NCBI RefSeq assembly: GCF_003086295.3
Contig: NC_092054.1
Span: forward strand, 52,683,353-52,747,352
Reading direction: 5' to 3'
DNA length: 64,000 nucleotides
DNA from: Arachis hypogaea
Taxonomy: Eukaryota; Streptophyta; Magnoliopsida; Fabales; Fabaceae
Part shown: positions 1 to 10,282 of the stretch, piece after piece
Layout: the number at the start of each line of letters is the position of its first letter
How positions within the stretch are numbered: the first letter of the stretch is position 1
Translations under genes and position numbers: made by a program
The notes under the pieces: model-generated
Seen by the model: only the letters and a program-made list of their open reading frames with translations
Told to the model about the DNA's origin: nothing
Database searches by the model: none

Positions 1-11
1 TGTAGTATGTT

Positions 12-43
<32 letters not shown>

Positions 44-140
44 TACGTGAGCTGGGTTCAGAACGTCGTGAGACAGTTTGGTCCATATCCGGTGTGGGCA
101 TTAGAGCATTGAGAGGACCTTTCCCTAGTACGAGAGGACC
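1..140 (+). pseudogene. rrn23: Plastid 23S rRNA 3'-region fragment (nuclear insertion)
   Basis: The sequence matches the last domain of plastid 23S rRNA. It carries the AGTACGAGAGGACC sarcin-ricin loop core and the conserved stretch around TAAAGCGGTACGTGAGC. Several bases differ from what I remember of the plastid gene, and similarity stops right after the loop at base 140. The natural 3' end of the rRNA is therefore missing and the piece cannot be functional. Its 5' end lies outside the window. A mitochondrial 26S origin is less likely, because the bases before the loop fit the plastid version better. The neighbouring retroelements make a nuclear plastid insertion (NUPT) the simplest reading. 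Confidence 0.75.
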
Positions 141-415
141 AAAATTCAACAATCACATATCCAAAATCATGAAACGATTCATGTGTTGTTGAACAGAAAT
201 ACAGAATGCCAATCTTTGATAATTTTGTCATCATATGATTGTTTTGAAATAGGACCTTTTAGCAATGTAAAATACTACAATGAGCAGAAAAAAAAAAGAA
301 TAAAAAAAATAAAAAAGGATCTTCAAATTCCAATTAAGAATTCATTAGGTCCCGTAGGAATAGCACTTCAAGTTTCAAATTTTATTCATCGAGATCTGAA
401 TATGAGTTATTAAAG
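141..415 (+). other. AT-rich segment between plastid fragments, unassigned
   Basis: An open frame at 183-413 would encode 76 residues with a lysine-rich middle and a tail containing [13 protein letters not shown]. It looks like a broken piece of a larger plastid-type protein, with a faint resemblance to RpoC2. I could not place it firmly, and it lies between two plastid-like stretches. No start signal supports expression. Confidence 0.3.
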
Positions 416-640
416 TCGACATCCAGGGGTGATCTCGTAGTTCCTACGGGGTGGAGACGATGGGGTCGGTCCATGGATTTTCTTTCCTTTTGCCGCATTT
501 CGTTCAAAGGGTTGAAGGGAGATAGTGCATCAAGCTGTTCGCAAGGGCCAACTTGATCCTCTTCCCCAGGATCCCAGATGAGGAAACCCTAGGAGAGCCG
601 CCGACTCCAACTACCGTCCATGTACGATCCCTACTAGATC
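416..640 (-). pseudogene. Plastid inverted-repeat fragment, probable trnA-UGC intron
   Basis: The segment resembles the plastid rRNA-operon spacer and trnA(UGC) group II intron, including CCGCCGACTCCAACTACCGT and the AGTTCCTACGGGGTGG stretch. As I recall it, the plus strand here is antisense to trnA, whereas the 23S piece at 1-140 is sense. If so, the two fragments are not in their native relative orientation and the insertion is a mosaic. No tRNA exon is present. Similarity ends near TACTAGATCT at about 640, where retroelement sequence begins. Confidence 0.5.
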
Positions 641-649
641 TCCATAATC

Positions 650-1218
650 CAACGAACAGTCGGGTCAAGGGCTATCCGGGCCTTGACTGCATCCTAATCA
701 AATCGCATGAAGTGCATATCCTCCTTAGCTTTTTGATAACCATCCAGCTAATCAGTTTTAGGCAGAAGCTTCAGAACTTCTTCAATGGCCTATTCAATGA
801 CCAGAATCTGCTTTCCTCTAAGGTTCACTGCATCTAGGGAGGTTTTGAAGTAATTGCAGTAGAATTTCCGAACCCAAGATGCATTGACCTCAATCAGGGG
901 TCTTTCCAGGAAGAACCAGCCTCTTTGTTTGATCTGGTCAGAGGTGTATTGCTGAAGTTCTTCTGGGATCTTCAAAGTTCTCTCCAGGTATAGGTTCCTG
1001 GAGGCTGCAAACACCGGATACCTCAGCTCACAGTATCGGTTTGCAAACTTTACTAGATCAGTAGCAGGGATTAGCTGGTCGGCCTTCTCTTGCGGGGTAA
1101 AATTTTTCTCCCGCGAGGAGGCATCATGCATGAGATCTATGATAGACATAGAGGCTTTTCCTCTTTTTTGCTTGCCAGTTGTTGCATTTCCTTTCCCTTT
1201 TCTGTGGGAGTCTGACAT
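650..1218 (-). pseudogene. Element A ORF2: plant retroelement 'putative transposon protein', broken
   Basis: The open part (790-1218) encodes 142 residues: a basic Ser/Lys-rich N-terminus, then a domain with RYCELRYPVFAASRNLYLER, QIKQRGWFFLERPLIEVNASWVRKFY and NLRGKQI. The order of elements matches the ORF2 proteins of C and D (MERFISKAH..., RRGWEVLTNP..., VQEFYANAW..., VRGKYLDF). This family is usually labelled putative plant transposon protein, and its activity is unknown. The frame continues past a TAG at 790-792 through AIEEVLKLLPKTD and YQKAKEDMHFMRFD, with further stops, until plastid-like DNA at about 640. The C-terminal half is lost. The bases just upstream of the ATG read TTTTTCAG|GA on the minus strand, a good 3' splice site. 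Confidence 0.6.
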
Positions 1219-2165
1219 CCTGAAAAATAGAATTCAAGGATATAATAAAAACAGGAAAATAAGGAGGCAATTTACAAAAGAAGCACATAGTGGCAAAGGA
1301 ACAGGAGAGTAATGAATATGAGCTAAGTAAATGTGCATTAAGGATTGTATAGGGGTTAAAAGTTCGAAAAGAAGAAATCACAATCCAAAATGTAATTGAA
1401 TTCATGTTAAATAGAAAAATTAACATCATGCCATGGTCAGAATGTTAAAAGAAAGTGAAAGAAAATCAGAAGAGAAGTTTTGAAAGGTTAGGTTGGTTAG
1501 AATTGAAAAAGAGTTTAGGAAGTTAACATTAGTGGGTTAGTAAAAATTGGTTTAAAGTAAGTAGCATAATGAAAATATTCCAAGTAACAAGTATTCACAG
1601 TTAGAAGTTATAAGTAACTCATAACCAAATAAGGAAAACAGGTTGATGATGATTCAAATAGATATAGAAATAGCAAAAATTAGAATCAAACATCAAAAAT
1701 GCAATTTATGAACCAGGAAATCAAAAAGGATAAGAAAGCATGCCCTGGCAGTCATGAATTGGTTTGGTTAAAGCAAAGGAAAGCAGAGTTCAAAATGCCA
1801 AAACCAAAACATGAATGAAAACATTTTACAGAAATTTGGGCAGCATCCCGGCTAAAATTGGATTGTCCCGGAAAATAAACAGCAATCAAATAGTTCAGAT
1901 GAATCAAAATTAAAGCTGCAATTACAGATAGGGAATATAAACATGAAAATGCAGTGTACAGAGCAGCAAGAAACAAGAAAGTATAGCATATGAACATTAC
2001 AATCATCACGACAACAACAGAATAAAACAAGAAACACGAACAGCGCAATTAAACAGACCTAAATCCACTAACCACATCCTAGGCTACCTAACAACGTAAA
2101 ATCCACTACAACATACATATCTAACTAGCCTAATGACGAACATAAACAGAAAAAATGAATTAACT
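1219..2165 (-). other. Untranslated tract between C-rich leader and ORF2 of element A; possible 5'-UTR intron
   Basis: On the minus strand this is T-rich, intron-like DNA that ends in TTTTTCAG two bases before the ORF2 start codon. A possible donor, TTC|GTAGTT, lies at its other end near 2165, directly after the C-rich leader. No coding frame of note is present. The intron reading is an inference. Confidence 0.35.
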
Positions 2166-2630
2166 ACGAAGGATAGAAGGGTGGCGTTCGTCGGAACCTG
2201 GTAGGCGTAAGAAAGAGAGTGGGGCAGAGAGGTGACTGGGGATGGCGGCGGTGGCGTCCGGCGCGGAGGAAGAGGGTGGCGCGGCGGCGGTGGGTGCTGT
2301 TCGGAGGAAAGGAGGGAGAAGGGGTGTAATGGTGGTAGGGGGTAATAGGTGAAGGGAAGGGGGGCGTGTGGGTGGCGCTGGGCAGTGGCGACGGGGCGGC
2401 GGCGGTGGGTGGTGGTCGCGGGGGGCAGTGGCGGTTAGGGGGGGAAGAAGAAGAAAGAGGGGGGGGGGAAGGAGGAAGGGGGGTGGGTGGCGGCGTGGTC
2501 TGGGTGGTTGGCGGCGTCTGGCGGTGGCGGTGATGGTGGCTGGGTGGTGGTTGGGGGTTGGAGAAAAAGAGACAAAGGAGAGGGGTTGGGGGGGCGCGAC
2601 TGATAGGGTTCGCGTGACTGGGGGGTTATA
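2166..2630 (-). promoter_or_regulatory. C-rich leader and possible promoter of element A ORF2
   Basis: The minus strand is extremely C-rich, with runs of CCG, CCA and CCT. A long proline-rich reading frame results from composition rather than coding. A TTTATAACC stretch at about 2624-2632 lies between the palindrome array and the C-rich tract. Elements C and D have the same order (array, TATA sequence, pyrimidine-rich leader, ORF2). Confidence 0.35.
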
Positions 2631-2635
2631 AATTT

Positions 2636-3062
2636 GAATCCACGCGATCGCGTGGGGCACGCGGTCGCGTGGTTGGGGCAAAAATGTGGTTGACGCGATC
2701 GCGTGGGTGACGCGATCGCGTGGAGGGCAAAAAGAGTGAATGACGCGATCGCCTGGGGCATGCGATCACGTCGCTGGAATTTGTGCGAAACGCACAGTTC
2801 CAGCGTCGTTTTAGCGCAACTCTCTGTCTCCTTTTGGGGTGTTGTGCAATCCATGCGACGCGATGGCGTCGCTCACGCTGTCGCGTGGGATGTGTGTTGT
2901 GCAAGTGACGCGATCGCGTGGGCATTTTGTGCGAAACGCACAATTCCAGCCTAACTTTCTGGACGTTGGATGGTTACGCCGATCTCCAGGTCACGCGGTC
3001 GCGTGGGTAGTGTTTTTCGCAATGTGACGCGATCGCATGAGTGATGCGGTCGCGTCGCACAC
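2636..3062. repeat. Palindrome array, ACGCGATCGCGT type (element A internal)
   Basis: About a dozen irregularly spaced units based on ACGCGATCGCGT and its variants (GCGGTCGCGT, GCGATCACGT) occur here. Each is self-complementary and contains several CpGs. Spacers of 10-40 bp differ from one another, apart from a recurring TGTGCGAAACGCACA palindrome. The same unit type occurs in this element's LTR at 6012-6186. Confidence 0.85.
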
Positions 3063-3207
3063 CTTTTTTTTTATGCAGGTATGCAATTATGCAGTATGCA
3101 GAATGCAATGATTAATATGAATGAGATGCAAAACTCCAGGTTCAATAAAATAAAACTTGAAAACAAATAAAACTAAATAAAAATTGAAAAGGGAAAAATC
3201 ATACCAT

Positions 3208-3225
3208 GGTGGGTTGTCTCCCACC
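3208..3225 (-). other. Post-ORF1 hairpin of element A
   Basis: On the minus strand GGTGGG-AGACAA-CCCACC forms a six-pair stem about 50 bp after the ORF1 stop. The equivalent in B, C and D is TTGGG-AGGCAA-CCCAA or a close variant. A carries a compensatory pair change. Confidence 0.55.
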
Positions 3226-3274
3226 TAGCACTTTTAGTTAAAGTCCTTAAGTTGGACATTGGATGAGCTTCCTG

Positions 3275-4840
3275 TTATGGCGGTTTATGCTTAAATTCAT
3301 CCAGAAATCTCCACCAATGCTTGGAATGCCAATAGCCTCTGGGGTCCCAAACTAGGCATGTAAAGCTTCTGAGCAGCTTCAAATAGATTCTCAGGCTCCC
3401 GGGGTGACGAATGTCAGCATAGATTCCAGGATCCCAAACTTTGCTTTTAAATCTGCCTTCGTCTTGATCTATACTTTTCCATCTGGGCGGTTTAGAAATT
3501 AGAATCTCACCAGGATAACCAAACATTTTTCGAGATCCATCCGATTGACCATGATGCCAATCTGTGCACTTCGAGTTGAAGCGTGGAACCTTATTGAACC
3601 TTGTGCACCAGCTCTGAATACGAGCCATTTTCCGCTTACTCTTAAAGCCGCAGAGAGCTCTAAGCTGGCCATCTGTTTCAAGCAAACCATATTCAAGTGG
3701 AAAAATAAAGCTAAAGGTTAAGGATTGTACCCACTTAAAACTTGTATTGGGTGGTAATGGCCTTGGGATAGGTGGTTCCAGTGGTTCTGTGAGTTCTACT
3801 CCCTTGTGTTCTTCTGTGAAATTCTCCACTTCTTTGCAAGATTCTTCAAACATATCCATGTCCTGATCAAAGCCATCTATGTCTTCCTCATCACTTAAGT
3901 CATAGACTGGAGGTTGAGAGAAATCTACCTCCGTATCATCTTCGTATTCACTTGGGGAAGATTCTTCGATCTCAGAGAATTCACTTGCGGATGCAAGTTC
4001 ATTACTAGGAGAACTTGACTTGTGACTATCATCATCAAGGAAATCTGCTTCTTGGGTTATTCTGTCTAGTTCTTCATGAAAGACTTGCTATGGGGATTGC
4101 GCACAATCCTCCTTAGCATCAACTGTAACATCCTTGACAGAATGCTCCACAACTTTGGATTCCCATGGAGGTTCAGCGTTTCCTAAGTCTTCAACCAACT
4201 CTTCTTCTTCAATAATGACAGCTTCCTCTACTTGTTCCAGTACGAAACCATGCTCTGTCTTGTCTACTGGAGTTTCTAGTATCTCCCTCATGCTACGCTC
4301 TTCGTTAGATTGTCCACATGGGGCTGTGGAATGTCCTTGAATGTTCGAACGTCTAGAAGATAATTGACTTACTGCTTGCTCCAGTTGATGAAGGGTTGTT
4401 TGAAGTCGATTTACTGTTTCCTTGAGGCGAACCTCTGATTCCCGGGGTAATAGATTTGGATATGGCACAGGGGGAAGTGGTGGTGTTTGGGAGTGATTGG
4501 ATTGGAACTGGGGTAAATGAGGATCATACGGTGGTGAGTGGTGGAAAGGAGCTTGTGAGTGTGGTGGTTCGAAGTTATGTTGAGAGGATGGTCTATAAGC
4601 ACAAGGTGGGGCTTGTTGGTAATTACAAGGTTGTCCACCATGTCTATTTGCTTGGTATGCATTGTAGAATGGTCTTTGTCCATGATATCTTGGAGGGTGT
4701 TGTTGCCTAAAGGGTTGATTAGATCCTCTTGGCTCTATCCATCTTTGATTGTTCTGACCTTGATGCATGTTCCTGTTATAACTTCCATTCCTTTCAATAA
4801 CATTAGAACCAAACTCAAAGCGAAAGGGGTGAGAATTCAT
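3275..4840 (-). pseudogene. Element A ORF1: Gag-like protein with one in-frame stop
   Basis: One continuous frame of about 521 codons is interrupted only by a TAG at 4088-4090. The N-terminal half is rich in Gln, Asn, His and Pro (RYHGQRPFYNAYQANRHGG), followed by a predicted coiled coil (ETVNRLQTTLHQLEQAVSQL). The middle is acidic with Glu/Asp runs, and the C-terminal half is Trp- and Lys-rich (KRKMARIQSWCTRFNKVPRF). No protease, reverse transcriptase or integrase motif is visible. I chose ATG 4840 (MNSHPFRF). An in-frame ATG at 4927 would start only 11 bases after the primer site and add a hydrophobic stretch translated from AT-rich leader. The position directly after the PBS makes a Gag-type role likely, but homology is not established. 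Confidence 0.5.
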
Positions 4841-4937
4841 AGTAGCTAAAAGAAGTAAAGAGGGGAAAATAAAAACAAATAAACAAGTAAAAGAAAAATA
4901 TTTACAATAACCAATAATAAGGCACACGATTGCAGTT

Positions 4938-4954
4938 CCCCGGCAACGGCGCCA
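4938..4954 (-). promoter_or_regulatory. Primer binding site of element A (tRNA-Asp)
   Basis: The minus strand reads TGGCGCCGTTGCCGGGG, complementary to the 3' end of plant tRNA-Asp(GUC) including CCA. It lies three bases from the LTR end, the usual place for first-strand priming in Athila-type elements. Confidence 0.85.
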
Positions 4955-4957
4955 TTT

Positions 4958-6489
4958 TGATGAGAGAAACTTTTGCGTGGTCTAGAAATTTGCAAATAAA
5001 TCCTCGTTGCAAGTATAGTTTCTAAACCAACAAAAGACCTTTCATACAAACGTTTTGGTTGTCACAAGTAACAAACCCCTAAATAAATTGATAACCGAAG
5101 TATTCAAACCTCGGGTCGTCTTCTCAAGGAACTTCAGGGAAGTATGTTCTTATTATTGGTTATGGAGATTGTAAATCGGGGTTTTGAGAATGAGGAGTGA
5201 ATAGTTTAATTAGCAAATAAAGTAAATGAAGAACAAGAAATTTAAATGGCAAGTAAAATAAATAAATGACTGTAAATAAACTTTTGGCAAGGTATGAGAA
5301 ATTAGAGGTCCTATCCTAGCTATCCTTATCAATGATGATGAGAATTGAATCTTAATTCTACTTTGTTAACCTTTACCAAGATAAAGGAAGGTCAAGGGAT
5401 TAATTGGTTTGATGTTCGAATCCTATTTATTTCCTAAGAAAAGATTGGGATTATTGAAGTTCATTTAATTAACAAGATAACAATTATCATTCATGTTTGA
5501 GTTTGATAACTCTTGAGTTACTGATTTCTTAACCAAGACCAAAAGGAGAAAATTAAATCTACTGGAATAAAAATGTCTTCAGTTGGGAATAACAATAATG
5601 TAAATAAGAGAAAGCAATATTAAACTGAAATACCTCAAATAACATTAATTCAAAAGAGTAATCTGTAACATGAATGTAGCATAGGCCAAATAGGCAACAT
5701 AACTAATATAAGCATTAAAGTATCTAAAAGTAAGAGATAAATATAAAGTAAAAGAACATTGAACCTGGGATCGAGAGTCACTCCTAAAACTAAGAGAAAT
5801 CCTAAATTCTAATCCTAAGAGAGAAGAGAGAGGAGAGAACTTCTCTCTAAACTAAATGTAAATCATTAAAAAAAAAAACTAAAGTGGTGACTCTTTTTGA
5901 ATGGATGCATTCTCCCACTTCATAACCTCTGGTCTATGCCTTCTGGACTTGGATTTGGGCCAAAAAGGGCTTCAGAATTCGCTGGGAGCGTTTTCTGCAA
6001 TTTCTGGTGCGTGGCCTCTGTCACGCGGTCGCGTCATTCGGAGTTTTCCTTGTCACGCGGTCGCATCAGTCATGCGACCGCGTCATATGTGTTCTGCTTA
6101 AGGCGCGCGGTCGCGTCAGTCATGCGGCCGCGTCGCTGCTTCTTCGCACTTGGCATGCGTCCGCGTCACCCATGCGATCGCGTGGATGCCAATTTCTTCA
6201 CAAACTCCGTTTTATACTTTCCTTCCATTTTTGTATGTTTCCTTTCCATCCTTTAAGTCATTCCTGCCTTAGAAGATCTAAAACTACTCAACACACTAAT
6301 CACGACATCGAATGGAAATAAAGGTAATTAAAATAATTAATTTTAAAGCATAGGAAACATGTTTTTCACATACATCATATAATAAGGAAGGGAAAGTAAA
6401 ACCATGCAATTAATATGAATAAGTGGGTGAAGGATTGAATAAATCACTCAGATTAAGCACAAAATATATCATAAAATATGGGTTTATCA
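4958..6489 (-). mobile_element. 5' LTR of element A
   Basis: The LTR starts TGATAAACC and ends CTCATCA when read on the minus strand, and is followed by the PBS. Its size is about 1.5 kb. It is related to the LTRs at 8223-9640 and 62273-63755, which share the start and the palindrome type. It contains the array at 6012-6186. The matching 3' LTR is absent: the element is cut off at about 640 by plastid-like DNA. Confidence 0.75.
6012..6186. repeat. Palindrome array in LTR of element A
   Basis: Units of the GCGGTCGCGT / GCGACCGCGT type recur about every 20-25 bp (for example CACGCGGTCGCGTC and CATGCGATCGCGTG). They are of the same kind as the internal array of this element. Confidence 0.8.
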
Positions 6490-6593
6490 TATATATACAT
6501 ATGTATGTATGTATGAGCCTTAGAATTGTCGTAACTCATGATTAACCTTTGCTTTACGGCATGAGGTAAAGTTTAGGGTAATTAGGGTGTTAC
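6490..6593 (+). mobile_element. 3'-terminal fragment of a Tekay-type LTR
   Basis: The stretch from the AT-rich TATATATAC region to AATTAGGGTGTTAC matches the last ~105 bp of the chromovirus LTR ending at 36906. It is joined directly to an internal part of the same LTR type, so the order is inverted relative to a normal LTR. Element A was inserted into it at 6489/6490. Confidence 0.65.
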
Positions 6594-8025
6594 CTTTGTA
6601 GAATTTTGGGATTTCTGGTATGTGCGCACGCACAGCCTTGTGCGCACGCACAACCCTGCGAAATTTTAAACCTATGTGCACGCACAGACCTGTGCATATG
6701 CACAGGCAGGGAAAGGATTTCTGTTTGGAGTGCTCGCATAGTTTGTGCGCGCTCATACCTAATGAGGATTTACGACCTGTCCGTACGCACAGCCCTGTGT
6801 GCACGCACAAGTGGGGAAGGGCAGTCTGTTGAAGGCGCTAGCACAGCTTGTGCGAGTGAACAGACTCGTGAATTTTTGTACCTGTGCATGCACACACTTC
6901 TATGTGTACGCACACGTTTTAAAAATCTCATGAGGATGGATTTGGTAGAGTGCGAAAGAAGAATGGTATATGAATTGAGAAAATTGACGAACTAGTGAGT
7001 TCGGAACAGAAAGTTATGAATTGATGATGGTTGTGCTGATTTGAAAACTTGGAAATGAATGATTATGATTGATGGAATGAGTATGAGTGGAAGTGTGCTA
7101 TGAGGAATGGCCTCTGAGATTGAATACGTGATTATGATATGTATTGTTATCCGTCGTAGGGGCTGTGGCAGTCTCATGCCTACATTCAGATGTGAGGCTT
7201 GAAGCTGGGCTTCTAACTCATATTTATTGCTCAAGAGGATGGTGGTAGGGCACTCATCCCTCAGAATTATAGCTCCTGAGCATGTGTTTTCTCTCTAGTT
7301 GCAAGGTGGTAGGGCACTATCCCTCGGAATTATGCGGCATCCAGAGGAAGGTGGTAGGGCACTTTCCCTCGGAACGCTTCCCTCTGAAAGGAGAAGGTGG
7401 TAGGGCACTATCCCTCGGAATTATTCCTCCTGAGTATGCGCAACAGAGAGACTAATCCGGGAGTTGCCAACCGGATTATGAGTCGGGTTTGGCACTACAA
7501 CCGACATGTGATATCACAGCCAATATGATAGACATTCATCATGTGCATCTTTTATATGTTTGCTTGCTTTGATTACTTGAGTTTGCCTAATTGTATAATA
7601 TGCCTACTTGCTTCTTGAATTACTTGTTATATATATATATATATGAATACTACCTGTGTTTTTCTTGCTTGCATTACCTGTGTTTATTTGGTACTGAGGA
7701 GGTTAGGTAGGCGACGGCGATGGGATCGTACGGAGGGTAGGTTGGTGAAGGCTGTGGGACAGCACTGACTAGTTTTAGTTAGAAATTCCCTAAGATTAGA
7801 TACCTTGTTTATTATTCACGGTTTAAGTTATTTATTTCATTAAGTTTGGAAATCTGTTTGGTATGAAGCTTTAGGATTGCCTCTGGTGTTCCGGGGTCTT
7901 ATATCTTACATTACTGGGTACTGTTACCATACTGAGAACCTCCGGTTCTCATTCCATACGTTGTTGTTATTTTTTAGATGTAGGTCGCAACCCACCTCAG
8001 TGAGTTGCTTGATGGTAGCAGAGAT
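6594..8025 (+). mobile_element. Middle fragment of a Tekay-type LTR
   Basis: The sequence corresponds to about 34925-36450 in the chromovirus 5' LTR, including the TGTGCGCACGCACA palindromes (6619-6915), the repeated GGTGGTAGGGCACT segment (7240-7420) and GCAACCCACCTC near the end. It has no PBS or coding region. The 72-residue frame at 7877-8095 is not a gene. Confidence 0.65.
6619..6915. repeat. Palindrome array, TGTGCGCACGCACA type
   Basis: Alternating purine-pyrimidine palindromes (GTGCGCACGCAC, GTGCACGCAC, CCGTACGCAC) occur in closely spaced pairs, in the same relative LTR position as 34953-35252. Confidence 0.75.
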
Positions 8026-8222
8026 TGTAAGGTCCCACATCAGTTGGGGAGGGGAACGAAGCATGCCTTATAAGGGTGTGGATATCTCTCCCTAGCATGA
8101 CGCGTTTTGACAAGTGAGTGTGGGGGGCTTCGGCTATCATCCCTATCGTCAAAGGCAAAACCGTAAGGCCTTATGTGCCAAAGCGGACAATATCGTGCTA
8201 GCGGATGGTCTGGGCTGTTACA
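8026..8222 (+). mobile_element. TRIM-type solo LTR
   Basis: A 197-bp unit begins TGTAAGGTCCCACATC and ends TGGGCTGTTACA, with perfect short terminal inverted TGTAA/TTACA ends. It includes the well-known dicot stretch CTCTCCCTAGCATGACGCG and AGCGGACAATATC. These are hallmarks of a widespread terminal-repeat retrotransposon in miniature. No internal domain or second LTR is present. A clean 5-bp target duplication is not visible; only GAT is shared by both flanks. Confidence 0.7.
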
Positions 8223-9640
8223 GATGGTAGAAGATTGATGGTTTAGAAGTTATAGTAAACTCTCATTGCAAGTATAGTTACTAAACCAAGCAATCAACCT
8301 TTCTTACAAACGTTTTGGTTGTCACAAGTAACAAACTCCTTAAAAATTGATAACCGAAGTATTTAAACCTCGGGTTGTCTTCTCAAGGAACTGTAGGGAG
8401 GTGTTCTTATTATTGGTTATGAGTCTTGTAAATTGGGGATTTTGAAAATAAGGAAGAAGTATGACAAGTAAAATAAATAAATAACTATAAAATAAAACTC
8501 TTAGCAAGGTATAAGAACTGAAAGTCCTATCCTTATCAATTGTGATGAGAATTGGATTTTTATCCCACTTTGTTAACCTCTAACTATGAAGGTAAATCAA
8601 GTGGATTAATTAGCTTAATCCTCAGGTCCTAGTCAATTCCTATGGAAAGACTAGAGTTATTGGATCAACTCCCAATTTCAACCACTGCTTTATTTGACTG
8701 CTCAAGCGTTACCAATTACTTAACCCAAGCCAAAAGGGAGAAAATATCTAAATTAAATTAAAAGCATCAATGTAAATAAAGCAAAGCAATCTTAAATCTG
8801 AAATACCTCAAATAATATTAATTAAGAAAATCATAACATGAATGTAGCATAAGCCAAATTGAAAAGATAAATAATAATTAAAAGTATATAATAAAAGTAG
8901 AAAATAAATAAGAGGAACATTGAACCTGTGATGAAGAAGAAATAATCCTAAATCCTAAAACTAAATCCTAAGAGAGAAGAGAGAGCCTCTCTCTCTAAAA
9001 ACTACATCTAAAACTAAAATTATGAATTGTGAGCTGATGATCATGAATGGATGCATTTCCCTACTTTATAGCCTCTAATCTGTGTTTTCTGGGCCGAGAA
9101 CTGGGTTAGAAAGAGCCCAGAATTCGCTGGTTGTGAATTCATACACGCTGATTTTTCGTCACTGCGATGCATCCGCGTGGAGCGCGCGTTCGCGTCGCCT
9201 AGCGTCAGAGCAACTATGGTATATTATATATCAAATCGAAACCCTGGACGTTAGCTTTCCAACGCAACTAGAACCGCATCATTTGGACCTCTGTAGCTAA
9301 AGTTATAGCCGTTTGAGTGCGAAGAGGTCAGGCTGGATATCTTAGCAATTTCTCCAACTTCTTGTATTCCTTCCACTTTTGCATGCTTCCTTTCCATCCT
9401 CTGAGCCGTTCCTGCCCCCTGTAATCTCTGAAATCACTTATGACGCATATCAAGGCATCTAATGGTAATAAGAGAGGATTAAACATAGGAAACTTAAGGC
9501 CAAAGAAGCATGTTTTCAATCAAAGCACATAATTAGGAAGGCAAATGTAAAACCATGCAAATAGTATGAATAAGTGGGTAAAGAGTTGATAAAAACCACT
9601 CAATTGAGCACAAGATAAACCATAAAATAGTGGTTTATCA
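8223..9640 (-). mobile_element. 3' LTR of a second A-like element (A2)
   Basis: Read on the minus strand it starts TGATAAACCACTATTTTATGG, like the LTRs of A and F. A TATAAAG box (plus 9064-9070) lies about 75 bp downstream of a short palindrome array at 9145-9204. The high-coordinate side continues into a typical pre-LTR internal sequence, so this is the 3' LTR of a minus-strand element whose 5' part is gone. Confidence 0.7.
9145..9204. repeat. Short degenerate palindrome array in A2 LTR
   Basis: Units such as GCGATGCATCCGCGT and GCGCGCGTTCGCGTC are remnants of the GCGATCGC-type array and lie upstream of the LTR TATA box on the minus strand. Confidence 0.5.
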
Positions 9641-10282
9641 ACCTTCCCATACTTAAACATTAGCATGTCCTCATGCTAAGCTCAAGAGAAGCTATAAGAG
9701 AGTGAAGAGGAATGGTAGAAAGTATGAAATGCAACCTATTTATATGAATGCAACTACATGCAAAATGTTTCTACCTACTTAGTTAAAAGTAAATAAGTTC
9801 TTCAAGACAAACATAAATCAGATTTCACTAATTCAAATCATATAATAAAAGACAAGTAAACTTGTGAGAAGATAGCCCATAAAAGCAGGAAACATAGAAT
9901 CAAGCATTGAACCCTCACTGGTAGTGTATATCACTCTAGTCTCTCAAGTGTATAGGGTAATTCACTCTACTCTTCTCTAGTCATGCTTTCTAAAATTTTG
10001 TTCTTCATCTAACCAATCAACAAATATTTAGTATATCAATGCAAACATCATGAGGTCTTTTTAGGGTTGTAATAGGGCTGAGGTAAAGGTAAGGATATAT
10101 GTATGGCCAAGTAAGCTTTATAAAGTGAATCCTTGATTAGTCTAAGATCTCACCTAACATATACATACTTTATATAATTTAAAATACTTTACCTAGCTAC
10201 CCAAATTTTTTTCACTTTTGTATTTCATGTTCAAGTATCAAACTTATTTTTGAATTTTGTCCCATGTGCATTGATTTTTTTT
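9641..10282 (-). mobile_element. 3' internal end of element A2
   Basis: This non-coding AT-rich sequence leads up to the LTR. Next to the LTR the minus strand carries a hairpin, TTAGCATG-AGGA-CATGCTAA (9660-9679), followed by TAAGTATGGGAAGGT. The hairpin matches in position and loop type the module before the LTRs of C and D. The segment stops where hAT transposase sequence begins. Confidence 0.55.

Noticed and set aside
2160..2681. Proline-rich protein gene on the minus strand
   Set aside because: The frame comes from a C-rich low-complexity tract; all frames there read as Pro/Thr/Arg-rich or Gly-rich, and no domain is present.
4841..4927. Hydrophobic N-terminal signal on ORF1 of element A
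   Set aside because: The extension starts 11 bases after the primer site and translates AT-rich leader; MNSHPF at 4840 is the more plausible start.
7877..8095. 72-residue ORF across the TRIM border
   Set aside because: It spans an LTR fragment and a solo LTR and has no domain.
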